DNA of 64,000 nt from Phaeoceros laevis (taxonomy: Eukaryota > Anthocerotophyta > Anthocerotopsida > Notothyladales): assembly GCA_049999765.1 (NCBI GenBank), contig JBNGIQ010008566.1:1-64000 (forward strand). The letters are read 5' to 3'. The notes beneath the pieces were generated by a model that saw nothing but the letters and a program-made list of their open reading frames with translations, was not told the DNA's origin and did not search any database. The translations under genes were made by a program, and so were the position numbers. Positions 1 to 10,887 of the stretch are shown here, piece after piece. Positions within the stretch are counted from its first letter, which is position 1. Each line of letters begins with the position of its first letter.

Positions 1-2955
1 GGGTGGATGGGGGAAGGGAGGAGGGGGGATGGGGGGTGTGGAGCAGCCGCTAGAACGGCCAGCAAAGGGTCCCGCGAGGAGGTCAGCAAAGAGATCAGCA
101 AGTGACTGTATACTATGGCTGTTTGAGTGCGTCTCTTTCTTCTTGATAGTCAATGGGTCTTATTAATCGCGGGTATGTCAAAATCGAGCAGTAATTGTCA
201 GCAGATCACGCTTGTGTCTGTGGGTGGAGTCTGGCTCGAGGAGTGCTGACTGGAAACGTTGGGGAGAGCAGCCTAGAGGAGATGTCCTATTGCCGGTGTT
301 TAATATTTGATGCAGATGTCTCATACAGTTGGTTGGTGGGATTTCAGTTGCTGGATCCAAGGGGGCGATACTGGTTGATCTATCAGTTTGAAGTTGTGAG
401 GTGGGGCGATACTGCCGTAAGTCTGCTTGTCTGTAGCGAAAGTCAGAGCCCGAGTGAGGCCGTAGTTTAAGCCTGGCTCTGTTGGATTTGCACTTACCTT
501 CATACACTGCCGACCCCTTGCCATCAGGGGTATATGATATGCCCTTGTACTAGGGGCGCTGCGAACCCATGTTAGGGATGATGCTAGACTTTTCAGTGCA
601 CGTCTCATCCGTTAGCAAGGTATAGCCCCCCTTTTTTATGAATTTGTCTGTTTTCCGACCAGGATGTCCTGTAACCGTGGAAGACCCAGCCGGGTACTTA
701 GAACGTGTTTACTGAGGGTCCTGTGGATCACCTGCCAGGGTCAACAGGTCGTATTATGGTAGCCCTGTAGCTAGCAAGGAAGTGGGGGTCCCTCTCTGTT
801 ATAATAAGATTTCTTTAGGGGAGCTTGATGCTGGCCTGCTTGGGGCTGGCTTTTGGCAGCATGTTGTATGGAGCCATCGATATTGGTAAAAATGACTTGG
901 TGATTCGGGTTTTATCCAGAAGAGCGGGGAGTACTTTAAAGGCAGACCACAGGGGATCTTACTGGGAAGAGTGCAGTACATACTTGCCTGGTGAGCGAGC
1001 AAGCAAAAAACTGTGGTGAGATCTTTAACCTTCTCGACCTGGGGCGAGGTTGGCAAAAGAGGATCGAATTTGGACGGTGTATTGTGCGCACCTGTCTAGT
1101 GAACAAGGGAGCAAAAGCAGTGGTGAGAGTTTAACCCCTTCTTTATGGGGCTAACTTGGCGTAGTCACAATTTTCCATTTCAGATGATGCTGCGGAGTGA
1201 TGCGCACCTGGGTTTGGAACAGTCTAGATGGGGCAATTGGCGATGAAGTCCACGACTCCGTATGGGTGACCCTAAGCATCCCTTTGTCCTTCTAGGGATT
1301 GAAGTTTTTGTGTCAGAAAAAGGCTCCTGCAGATGACATGCAGCTGGATGATTTTTAATCTGCATTGAGTGATTTATATGCATTGAGCGATTTTTACTGG
1401 TCGGCCTGTATGTGTATCAATGCAGGCAATGGGTCTGCGATTTTTTGTCGGTTGGCAAAGCTGGATGTGGTGGCAGGTGCCGTTTCAAGTGGGAGGGCTG
1501 ATTTGAGCTGCGTGAAGAATATTTCAACAAAGTCGGAGTATTTGATCAGCTGAAAGCTCTGCTTGTGCATTATGTTGCCTCCGAGACCCCCTTCTGTCTT
1601 AATTATTGCAGGGATACTATTGCGGCTCCACTTCTGGGCGCGTGAACGGCATCCTTGCTTATCCGTGGGCAGGGATTGGGTGTGCAGTCGTGTAGGGGAC
1701 GGCCTGATCTGGTTTCTGGACTGTAAGCTGCTCAGGCATAGTAAGAGGTTTATGCTACACGATACTTCGTCCTTTCTGGGAAATGGTGGCAGGTCAGCAT
1801 CTTGGTGGCTGCTGGGTTAGTGATTGTAATGATGGTATTAAGCTCGAGCTCCCGGTTGTTGGGTGTTCGTGCTGTTTCTGTGCTGTTTTTGTGCTGTTTC
1901 GGAGCTGTATGATCCCCTCTACGAGTCGTGAGGTCTGAAGATGTTCGTTCAGACCCTGCCCTGGGAGAGCTGGTTTGTGTATCGTATATTCCGACTTTGC
2001 TGTTTCCAGAAGAGCTTTGTCATGTCGTGCTGGCTATGAAGGTTTGCCTTGGCAGGGGCCCGTGGATTGGGAGTTTTAGTTTTGGGACTGACTGGCGTGT
2101 GAGGCTGGGAGATCGTCCCAGCGGGCATGGTCTCGCAGATGCGGGAGGTCACTTTTTTATTTATCGTTATGTGACCTTTTTGGCCTTTTGAGACCTTTTG
2201 TGCGCCGGGTCCATCAATGGTCATTGAGTAGTAGCGGGGCTGATGAGGGGTGATGCAAAAGGTGAACAATGCCGTCAGTTCGGGTTCAAGTCCAATGGAC
2301 CCTGGACAGGCCGAGCTTAATTTCTCTCAAATAAATATTCCTGCTCTTAGAGTGAGCTTTATCAGGCTCTTGACCGAGCCCGGTGGTATGTATGGTTAGT
2401 TTCGAAGATGAGGCCCAAAAATCTATATTGGTAGTCATTCTCCTTAGGTCAATTAAGTCTGTCCCAGGCTGGGTAGTAAAGGAAGGTGTGAAGTGTGTAT
2501 TTGCGTTTTTCGGAGCAACAAAGCGAACGAGCAAAAGAGTTGTTCGTTTTTCGGAGCAACTCTTTTGATGAAACCGTTTTTAGCATAGAGGTGATCCTCG
2601 ATCCGTTATAAACTTAGACTGGCCTACTTCGTCATTAACCGAGTCAAGCCACAGCCAAGTCCAATAGTTATTTATGGAAGGTTTCGCAAAGTGATTGCTG
2701 ATACTTATGAAGCTGAATTTGATCCACACCTTCTGGCATTTCTGACCGACTTCGGGGGTGGCCGCCAAAGCTGTTGAGAACGAGCATTGCCGGTATTCAG
2801 ATTCCAAGCCTAGTCTACCTAAGTGGAACCGGACCTAGGCCAATCCAGCGAGTGCGCATGTCCCTAATCTGAGTGTTGTTACTAATTTTTGCATTGGGTC
2901 CGGGCATAGCCAGGAGAGCCAAGTTGTATCATCCGGGATCCATGGTACTGAAGAC
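1..2955. other. no recognised gene
   Basis: No protein family, RNA gene or intact mobile element is recognisable on either strand. Open frames are short (under about 110 codons), lack domain signatures and overlap on both strands. Two visible structures: the first 45 bases are very G-rich (several runs of three to six G), and about 965-1055 and 1088-1165 are a diverged tandem pair sharing a 'gagcaa...gtggtgaga...tttaacc' core. The left part may include 3' untranslated sequence of the LINE that starts at 2956, but no A-rich tail or target duplication is visible. Confidence 0.5.
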
Positions 2956-4138
2956 TCAAAGATTGCAGCTAACTTTATCCGGTTGGAGACCCTGAGGTGA
3001 GTTATTTCCCATGGTGGAGATTTTGCAGTTACAGGGGGCCTGACTGAGGCTGGCCCTCTTTGCTATTCTGACTATGTTCGCTGCCGCTCTCCTCTTGTTG
3101 GAATTTTTCCTAGTGGCCCTATCCCACGTAACCTGGACTATCTGATAACAGTCGTGGATGTAGTCTGCCACAGCTCTTTGGTCTTGCTGAAAAAGCATGT
3201 CCAGTGGTGAGTAATCTGTAAACAGATTACTTTGTCTAATACGGACCTGGAGGAGACCTGGGCAGTCCTTGAAGATATGCTGCTCCTCATACGAGGGAGT
3301 GATAAGGCATCTGGGACACACCCGGCTGCCTCGTATTACCCCTGCCCATTTTTGTCTGTTGAATGCCGTGGGAGCAGTTCTACTCCGGCAGCGGGCAAAA
3401 GCTGCTACATGCTCCATAGGCAACTGTAGTCGTATGAAGGGCTGGAGATGGTAATCTGAGTAAGTGATCCTATTTTTCCTGAAATGGTGCAAGTAGAATT
3501 CCTTGGCTTGAGGCAAAGGCCGAGTTAGCCAGGTGGCTGCCACGTATGCTTGCTTGATAACCTCCGGGGTTAGGTCAGCAAGCTGTCGATGTTGTAGCTT
3601 CCATTTGGTCAGCCAGGCCTTCCAGTCCGTGAACCAGCCTCTTCCAAAATCTCTGTCTTCCTGTATCGCCAACTGAAGAGCGATATGTGGCAGTCTGTTT
3701 GGCTGCATCTTGGATACCCTGCGTAGGTATCTTGCCGTGATGATGAGGGCTTCAATCTCCACCGAGTAGACACCAGCCTCGGCTAGAAGTATATCAGCGT
3801 TGGACGACTTTGGCAGATGAAGGATCCATCTATAGAAGGAATTCTGAATACGCTGCATCTCCTCCCAGTGGCAGTCCAAACATCCTACTCCCCATGATGG
3901 AACTGCATATAGTAGGGTAGAGATGGCCACTGTTTGCCACAGTTTTGTCATTGGTATTATGTGCTGGCAGTAATCCGCAGCTACAGCTTAAAAAAATTCT
4001 CGCGACCGTGGCTCTTGTAAGGGCCATTCTACTGAGAAGGGCTTTGGCATGGTGTCGGTCTGCATAGGTTTCAATTCCCAAATGGATATATGCAGGTTGT
4101 CTAGGGATCACCTTCAAATTCCAAGTAAATTGTGGCTC
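2956..4138 (-). pseudogene. LINE ORF2, C-terminal part with zinc knuckle
   Basis: Continuation of ORF2. From 4138 to about 3985 it stays in the polymerase frame ('GIETYADRHHAKALLSRM'). A one-base shift at a run of seven T (minus strand, about 3986-3992) then moves it to the frame that runs to 2956. This part has the usual post-polymerase thumb pattern ('TVAISTLLYAVPSWG') and a C-terminal Cys/His cluster 'CPRCLITPSYEEQHIFKDC', typical of LINE ORF2 tails. The tail ends with a basic stretch (NSNKRRAA). No RNase H domain is seen. Confidence 0.85.
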
Positions 4139-5476
4139 CTATTGATGTCCTCCAAAAATAACAATGGCCGATTTTGCAATGTTCATCTGTAGGTGGAATC
4201 TTGCGCAGAATGTCTCAGTACACTGTAACAGGTTCTGCAAACCCATGATGGAAGTGGCCAGGAGGACAACATCATCTGCATAAAATAAGCTATGTATGAT
4301 AACTGGAATGAGTAGAACTGCCGGGTTCGGCTGTATTCCTGACAAGGCCTCCTCCAGAGCTTGCATAATGAAGGAGAACAGGGAAGGGCTGGCCTGGCAT
4401 CCTTGTTTGACCCCCGTGTTGCTGGGTATGGTGTTGGTGTCCCTTGAGGGGGTTCGGACGTACACCTTGCAGTTGTCGTATAGAAGTTGCATGAGCCTCC
4501 TAAGATTCAGGGGCATCTTTAAATCCTGAAGCATCTGCCATAGACCCGCCCTGGGGATTGCATCGAAGGCTTTTGATATGTCTAAAAAGGCTGCATAGAT
4601 CTTGGTATCCCTGTCCAGCCTGTACTGTACCAAATTGCGTAATGTAAAAATGTGATCGTCAGCAACATACCCTCTCCTGAATCCAGCTTGTAAGGTCTGA
4701 GCGTTGCTTTGCCTGTATGGTCTGAGCCCTTCTTCTCCTATAGTGGCCAAAATCTTGGCAAAAATTGGGATGATTGTAATTGTCCTGTAGTTGGAAGGGT
4801 CCATGGCATCCCCTTTTTTGCATAGTGGAATGGCAAATTCCCTGCCCCATTGGATTGGAAGTTTGCCGCCTTGAATGCAACCATTAAATATCTGGGTGAG
4901 AAGGAGACTAAGGTGGTTTTGGTTAAGAAGCTTGAAGTGCTCGATCTTCAACCCATATTCATCCGCTGCTCGGCCACTGGCAGTCCTCTTAATTGCTTCT
5001 AGTACCATATCGGGGGTAATGAGGGGAGAGGTCCCGGATTGGGGAAGAGGATACACCACAGTGTGATGTGGTGCCTCCGAATAATAGAGTTTGGGGGTGT
5101 ATTCTTCCCAAGTTTTGATGTCGGGGAGTAGGATAAGAGTCCTCCGCCTTGCAATGATCCTCCAAAACTCCTTTTTACCTTTTGTAACCTGGAGGATGGC
5201 CTGCCTTGTCTGTCCTTCTATGTATCGGGCAATTGCCACCCTACGCCTTCGCTTGTAGATAGCCATAAGTACCTTATACTCCGCAGATCCCTTGTAGTCT
5301 GCTTGTTGATTTAGTCTGGAGTGTATGTGCTTACGTAGGAGAGCACATGTGTTTTCCTGCCACTTGTTCTGAAAACCGGGCTGGGAACTCCTCTTGCCCG
5401 TCAGGTAGGCCTTCCCATGCTTGCGTATGGTGGATAACAGTTTGGAGTGCAGGACCTGAGCTGCCAGAATGGGATC
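4139..5476 (-). pseudogene. LINE ORF2, reverse transcriptase part
   Basis: Same frame as the endonuclease, starting right after its TAG stop. Non-LTR reverse transcriptase motifs appear in order: 'CKKGDAMDPSNYRTITII', 'AAFLDISKAFDAIPRAGLW' (first catalytic Asp), 'GVKQGCQASPSLFSFIMQAL' (motif B) and 'LFYADDVVLLA' (catalytic Asp pair), then 'LQMNIAKSAIVIFG'. All catalytic residues of the polymerase core are present. The frame is interrupted by TAG at 4139-4141, after which it continues to about 3985. The stretch 5267-5476 lacks a Met but is open and is the linker to the endonuclease. Confidence 0.93.
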
Positions 5477-6412
5477 CTAATGTTTCCGAAAGTCTAGCTG
5501 AATTTCGGGGATTATGGAGTCCATTTCTTCTTTGAAGAAGTGGAGTCGATCCGCCTTAAGGATGTAAGTTCTCCGTCTGGGTTTGCTGTAGCTAGAGTGG
5601 CGCCCTTTGGTCTGTCTAAACAAACGTGGTCCCCTTAGTGTTACTGCTAATGGGTTGTGGTCCGACCCGACCATCTCCTGTATGATCCTGAAGTCCTTGA
5701 TGGTATGAGCCTGATGCAAATCTACACCTAGGAAGTTGATGGTACTCCTCCCCCCGCTTCCAGATCTAAAGGTGAAGCCCTGTGTCTGCGGACATAATCT
5801 TGTGCCGTTACAAATGACGATTTGAAGCTCTTCGAAGACCTGAAGAAGCCTATTCGCCGCTATGGGTGTCTTGGCCTCGGTATCCATAGTGATCCGACGG
5901 AGCATATGTAGGTCGGGAATTGGGACTGTAATCTGAGCTGTCTTAATTCTCGTGTTCATATCCCCCATAACTATTATCCGACCCCTGCCTTTCAGATTTG
6001 CTGCATCTGCAATAAAACCGTCAAAGGTATGATCTACCAGTCTTCCTAACGTAGTCAGCAACTTGCTCGACTGTGTGGGGAAGTAGGTAAAAGCGATATA
6101 AGTCGCTTCTGCCTCTGTTTTAATGCGGATCCATATATACTGCTCCAGAGGGGCACATTTTTCCAGAAAAAACGGCCTCTTTGAGATGCAGCTTGCAAAA
6201 TACCTTGAGCCCCCGATGCTGCCCAGGGGAGCTTCCTCTTGAAGATGTTGTGTGAATGCGGGGAAATTGAATGAGAAAGTACCCAGAGGATCGGATATCA
6301 GGCTGTATCCTGTTTCAGCAGTCTCTGATATGGCCAGGATGTCCCATTCAGGAATGAGCTGGTTGAGATCTCCATAGTTCTCAACCGAGAAACCTTTGAT
6401 ATTCCAAACCAT
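5477..6412 (-). pseudogene. LINE ORF2, endonuclease part
   Basis: N-terminal endonuclease/exonuclease/phosphatase (APE) domain of the LINE ORF2; it nicks target DNA to prime reverse transcription. Catalytic signatures are present in order: 'WNIKGF' (Asn), 'AISETAE' (Glu), 'GDMNTR' (Asp/Asn) and 'SDHNPLAV' (Asp-His pair). The start at 6412 (MVWNIKGF) is the first Met after the ORF1 stop at 6467 in the same frame, and such domains usually begin with this first strand. The frame ends at TAG 5477-5479 but continues unbroken into the reverse transcriptase, so the stop is a lesion and not the natural end. Confidence 0.9.
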
Positions 6413-6466
6413 GACCCGGATATCCTGTGTGTCGGAAGGAGCCAGAGGAGCTCCCTCCGCCCCCCG

Positions 6467-8144
6467 TCAGAAAGAGGGGCTCCTGCTGGTGTCAGAGTCG
6501 GGATTCTCTTCACGGAGTGTGTTGCCCAGGGCTCTATATTGAGATGCGACTGGAGATGCACTGTCATCGTGGGCAACTGTCAGCGGCTCCTTCGACTGGC
6601 TTGGCGTGCTAGTGGACTCCTGACTTCTAATTTTCCATCCCTGAGCCTTTGCCTCCATGAATGGGATCATTCTGAGTATATAGGTCTTGTTGTTGATGCT
6701 ACGACATTTCAGAAACAACAGCCTGGGTCGGACCATTGGAGAGCTGAATAGTGAGTCCCTACGATTTGGCGTGCAGAGGCGCTTGTAAAAAGGCACCCTG
6801 CATATCTGTAGCTGTCGTTGGTATCTGGAAGTGCTTCCAGAACCATGTAGAGACCTTGTTAGAGATGAATGCGCGGTCGTCATCCTCATCTTCAAACTCC
6901 GGAACCCCCGAGATGCGGATGTTGAGGTGGGGTGATGAGTCGGTGTCCCCAAGATGGACTGGGATACCTCCTTCATGTCTTGACGGAGGCACAGGTCCTT
7001 CATGTACCCTTTGCCCAACCTGCTCCTGATATTGAGCTTCTGCATTCATTGTCGACAGGGAGCTGATGGTCTGAGCCTGTGAGCGAGGGTTAGGCAGGGC
7101 ACTATGCTCCCTCGTCCTGAGGGGTTGACTGCTTAGCTGGCCCTGGCTGCCCTGCCATTGAGATGAAAGGGGATCATCTGTGCCGGCAGCCGCCTGATGT
7201 GTGTATGCGGTGTCGTCCTCGTTTTTCCATGTCAACGAGTAATTCTGTCTTCTGTCTAGCCTATGGAAGGTAGGGCTGCCATAGTTTTCCTCATAAGCTC
7301 TGCGGGGTTGTTTCTGCCAAGGTGCCAGCTGATTGGACGCGCTTCTGAATCTTGGGTACTGTGCTGCAGGGGGGGACCGACTCCAGTGAGTATGTGGGTT
7401 GTGGGGACCCTGAGACTGATGTGACCTGGATAGTGGAAAGAGTTCCCTCGTTGCTCGCCGCTTTCCCGATCCTCCTCGTACTACTGCGATCCTCTGCTCA
7501 ATTTTCCCCTTCATGGCTGCAAGCTCCTGGAGTTCCCTGGTATGCTGGGATGCTTGGCGGTGAGAAGGAGCTCCTGCTTGATTAGGAAGCTTGGCTGTAG
7601 CACAGGCATACGACGCTGACTGTGAGCGCTAAGCAGGGCCTGTGTGATAAGCAAGAGATTTGACTAAGATGCCAGATCCCATAGTGGTGGCACAGGGGGG
7701 GGAGTTGAGAGTAGAGAGGATTTGCTCACGGTGACCTAGGAGCATCTGAATGTCGGCCTGCATTTGATTGATTTGTGTGGTGTGTTGTAGTAGTTCCGTC
7801 TGAAGTTGGAGAAATATCTGTACATGAACTTCCGATGTCACCTCCGGAGTGAGGGTGGATTGTGTAACCGGATTGGCCGTGATGGACTTGACGGATCGGT
7901 CCCTGACGAAGCTGTGTTGGTGTGCGTCGATGAGGTGAATCTCCTGTTCTGCCGGCATTGGGGGTGAGGACGGGTTCTCCAAGGCGTGTTCCTCCATTGG
8001 TCATGTTGTAGGTGTCAGATCTTGGATGGGGTCCTCCAAGGCAGGTGGATCGTCTACATAGTAGGCGACCATAGGGACCTTGCTTCCTCGGGCCGGATTT
8101 ACTCTTGTCGGAGGGGTAGGTTTGGACTTCTTCGTAGGAGGCAT
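6467..8144 (-). pseudogene. LINE ORF1 protein, RRM type, broken
   Basis: ORF1 of the LINE, an RNA-binding chaperone of the retrotransposition particle. The start at 8144 (MPPTKKSKP) is chosen because it begins a basic, proline-rich N-terminus. A predicted coiled coil follows (LQTELLQHTTQINQMQADIQ, about 7750-7820). Then comes an L1-type ORF1 RRM: 'RISGVPEFEDEDDD' near 6890-6930 with 'FQIPTTATDMQGAF' after it, and past a frameshift 'RPRLLFLKCRSINNKTYILR' near 6680-6735, the pattern of the transposase_22 family. The frame from 8144 to about 6790 is continuous apart from TGA at 8001-8003 and TAG at 7629-7631. The rest lies in another frame (7045-6467). Without these lesions the protein would be about 559 residues. 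Confidence 0.75.
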
Positions 8145-10365
8145 GGCTGGTATGCCGCAAGTGAGCGGCAGAAAGCAGTCGAGAGCCCATAGGCTCTGGA
8201 GGGGTATACGGGGACTGTGCTGCATGGTTAAATTGGTGTTGTCATTACTAACATAGTTACCCTCGCCATTGCCTTAACTGTTGTCGTTGTTGACTTTTTT
8301 GCCCCGTGGCGAGGTGGCAGCCTGGAACATGATATGAGAAAAACCGTTTGTAGATCTTGGGGATTCGGGTGGGCTTCCGAGAGGAGGGGTGTGGTGTAAG
8401 TATCTGACTTGGAGCATGATAAGAGAAACCCGCCATCGATTTTTAAGGGAATTGAGGGGCGTCCGTGATCTGCAGCGGTGCAAAATGATCAGGGGGAGTG
8501 GGAAGAACTCATGATAGCCGATGACTCCACCACTCAGGTTGGCATGTTGCCGTCATGAGATATGGCTGGATTATGAGGCAATCATAAAGAGAGGAACAGA
8601 ACCCTAGGCTCCCAACTGGCTTGAGCACTTTCAGAGACCTATCAGATTTACAAGTCAGTAGGAACTACGGCCTCCTACCGCCTTGAGCCAGCTAGGCTAC
8701 TCAAACTACAACCATGTTAACATTTGCCGAAGCAAGTGCGCAATGTAGGAGTGACATTTATGCATAGGTACGGCCAGATGGTTTGTAAAAGAAAACAAAA
8801 CCGTCATAACTAGAACGAGAATTCCCAGTGATAAAGGTGTGAACCTGTTAGACGAAAGCTGTAAATATGATTCTGGGGGAGCTCCAAGGTTAACTTTGAA
8901 GGTATGAGTCCGACAGCTGGTATGACCGCATCATCTGGGATAACCGGTCATTAACCACCAGCCGTAGCCAATGAATCTTTTGTCTTCCTTCTTAATGGGA
9001 AGACAAAAACTATCCTCATTCCTACCGGTCCTCCGTAGACAAACAATCGAAACACTGTGGACATATATGCAAATTATGGGGGCCAAAAGCAGCGTGCCGG
9101 GTCATTCGAGAGTGTTAGAGTAAGATGAACAAAGCTTTTTCTTTACGTATGTTCACCATCTTGACATGAGTGTTGTGAGTTTGCTCCAGCACGAACCTGC
9201 AGTGCCAGAGGAGGCTAGCAAAGTGCCGGGTAAACTTACATACGAAACTTAGAGGCCCCTTGTCATAACGTTCGAACTCCTCATTTTCATTCTGGGGGTG
9301 GCTACAACCACTTGGTGACACACATTACATTTCTACCCTAAACTCGATGCTGCTTTTACTTCAATGGGACAGCTAGTGATCCACAACCTCCCAGCATACT
9401 ATTGGGTCGCCTGTGTCTGCCTTGGAATGGCGAGGGAGAAGGGGTTTCGGGGTTCAGGGAGGCTACCTGAAAACACGTGTTATGCTTGTAACCGAGTGAA
9501 GCAAGTGAGATCTTTATTGCTGTTAGAGTAGACTCCATCCTGTCTGGTTAGGTTAGTAGTTGTCAGTTGCCATTCATCTGGAGAGACCCTCATTTCTTAG
9601 TATTCTTGACTACTCATTAATCTAGAGTTTTTGAAGGGACTATTCGCTGATCTGGGCGGTTTCTGTCTGGCTCCTGCCATCCCAGGGTTTGCCCTTCCAC
9701 AAATAAAAGTATTAAAAGTAGAGAAATAGTATCGGTGGTCGGTAGCTGGTGAGTCCCTCCGGGGAAGTTGGGTCCTATCGCTTACGGGAGAGGTGAGGGC
9801 TCTTGATTGGGGCCAACATGCGCGGATCTTGAGTGCTCGATTATTTTGCCGAAGTTACTGTGTCTTCTGTAGGAGTTGCTATCGATCTTTCTCATTCTCG
9901 CCCAAAGTTGGCAAGCAGTTCCTAGTCATGATGCGGTGACTATGATCTCTTTAAAGAAGTAGCTACTTGACAACCTGAGGAACATAAAAAACATGACTAC
10001 TTAGCAACCTGCAGAACAAGACAGATCTCAGCGTTGTGCTTCCTCTTGCTAAAGCATAGTCACTCTACTATGCTAAAGTGCATCTTCTCAATAATATCTG
10101 AGGGAACGCAATCGTGTCGTGGATGGATATATCCCCCCAGTAACTCTATTGAGCTTAAAGCACCTCGGGACTTGTAGCCATGGGCCTTCCGAATTCCGCC
10201 TGGTCTATCGGTACAAAGGTGGTCGCATCGGGGGGAGCCTTCTAACACGTCACGAGCTCGTGGGTCCACTCTGTCCATCCTCCCCCCTGTTGCGATAAGG
10301 CTAGCCTCGTCAGGCGTGATAGCATTAACGTCCTCCTCAGCTCCATCCACATCTACTCAATGCCT
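8145..10365. other. no recognised gene
   Basis: Contains the LINE 5' untranslated region (immediately right of 8144) and then sequence in which I recognise no protein family. Open frames are under 100 codons and have no matching domain pattern. A minus frame at 10350-10060 (96 codons) lies just downstream of the 10887-10366 frame and could be part of the same degenerate unit. Confidence 0.4.
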
Positions 10366-10887
10366 CTACAAAATTCCGCAAAGTTCCCATAACGATGCCT
10401 GGTGCCATTTCTGCCTGTCCCCCCATTTCCGCTGTTCTCCCCCCCAGCCTGCCATTCTCTTGGCCACGTACGAGATCCAGATCTTGCGGGTATCAAGGGC
10501 GGTCCCTCCTGTGGCATCAAAATCCGATTGCCGGACCCCTTCCAACAATTCAATCAGAGCCTTGGCATCTCCCAGTCGGAGGTCACCTTTGTGAAAGCTG
10601 CGGATGTGCACCGACGCGTGAAAGGAAGTGACAGACGTGTGGCCGCAAATACCACATGTTGGTAGTTTTAGTAGAGCGCAGTATTGCGTCTTTCGGTATG
10701 GAGGCTTCAGCAGCCGCCACAACTCCTCCACCAGTTGAAGTCGAGCAATATCGTGCGGCAGCAGATGGGCCGCAAGAGTCTCCCATCCTGTGCTGCAGAT
10801 AGTGGCGAGACCGATTTTTGCCGGCTTCCTCCTCGGATCACTCCCCCCGCCGGCCCCCGGTAAGGTCTTCGACATGCTGGTTGTCAC
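10366..10887 (-). CDS. hypothetical protein with one C2H2-like motif
   Basis: A 173-codon open frame. I do not recognise the protein. It has a single Cys-x2-Cys-x12-His-x4-His pattern ('CGICGHTSVTSFHASVHIR' then SFH, about residues 100-121), which fits a C2H2 zinc finger, followed by an acidic/leucine-rich helix (DAKALIELLE) and a Trp-rich basic tail. It may be part of a decayed mobile element, as single C2H2 fingers occur in some retroelement proteins, or a chance frame: the opposite strand also has open frames here. Confidence 0.25.
   Translation of the reverse strand: MTTSMSKTLPGAGGGSDPRRKPAKIGLATICSTGWETLAAHLLPHDIARLQLVEELWRLLKPPYRKTQYCALLKLPTCGICGHTSVTSFHASVHIRSFHKGDLRLGDAKALIELLEGVRQSDFDATGGTALDTRKIWISYVAKRMAGWGGEQRKWGDRQKWHQASLWELCGIL

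Larger units (their letters stand above)
2956..8144 (-). mobile_element. non-LTR retrotransposon (LINE), degenerate
   Basis: Reading the minus strand from 8144 down gives ORF1 (RRM-type RNA-binding protein) and then, 54 bases after its stop, ORF2 with an AP-type endonuclease, a reverse transcriptase with an FYADD box and a C-terminal zinc-knuckle region. This is the classic two-ORF LINE order. Both ORFs are broken: ORF1 has in-frame stops at 8001-8003 (TGA) and 7629-7631 (TAG) and a frameshift near 6790; ORF2 has TAG stops at 5477-5479 and 4139-4141 and a frameshift near 3985. The reading frame is otherwise kept for over 5 kb, so this is an old but nearly full-length copy. Outer ends (UTRs, tail, target duplication) could not be placed; the span given is coding only. 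Confidence 0.9.

Noticed and set aside
2275-2295. tRNA T-arm-like 'GGTTCAAGTCC'
   Set aside because: No acceptor stem, D-arm or anticodon arm can be drawn around it. The same holds for 'GATTCGAATCCC' at 20550 inside a pinin intron.
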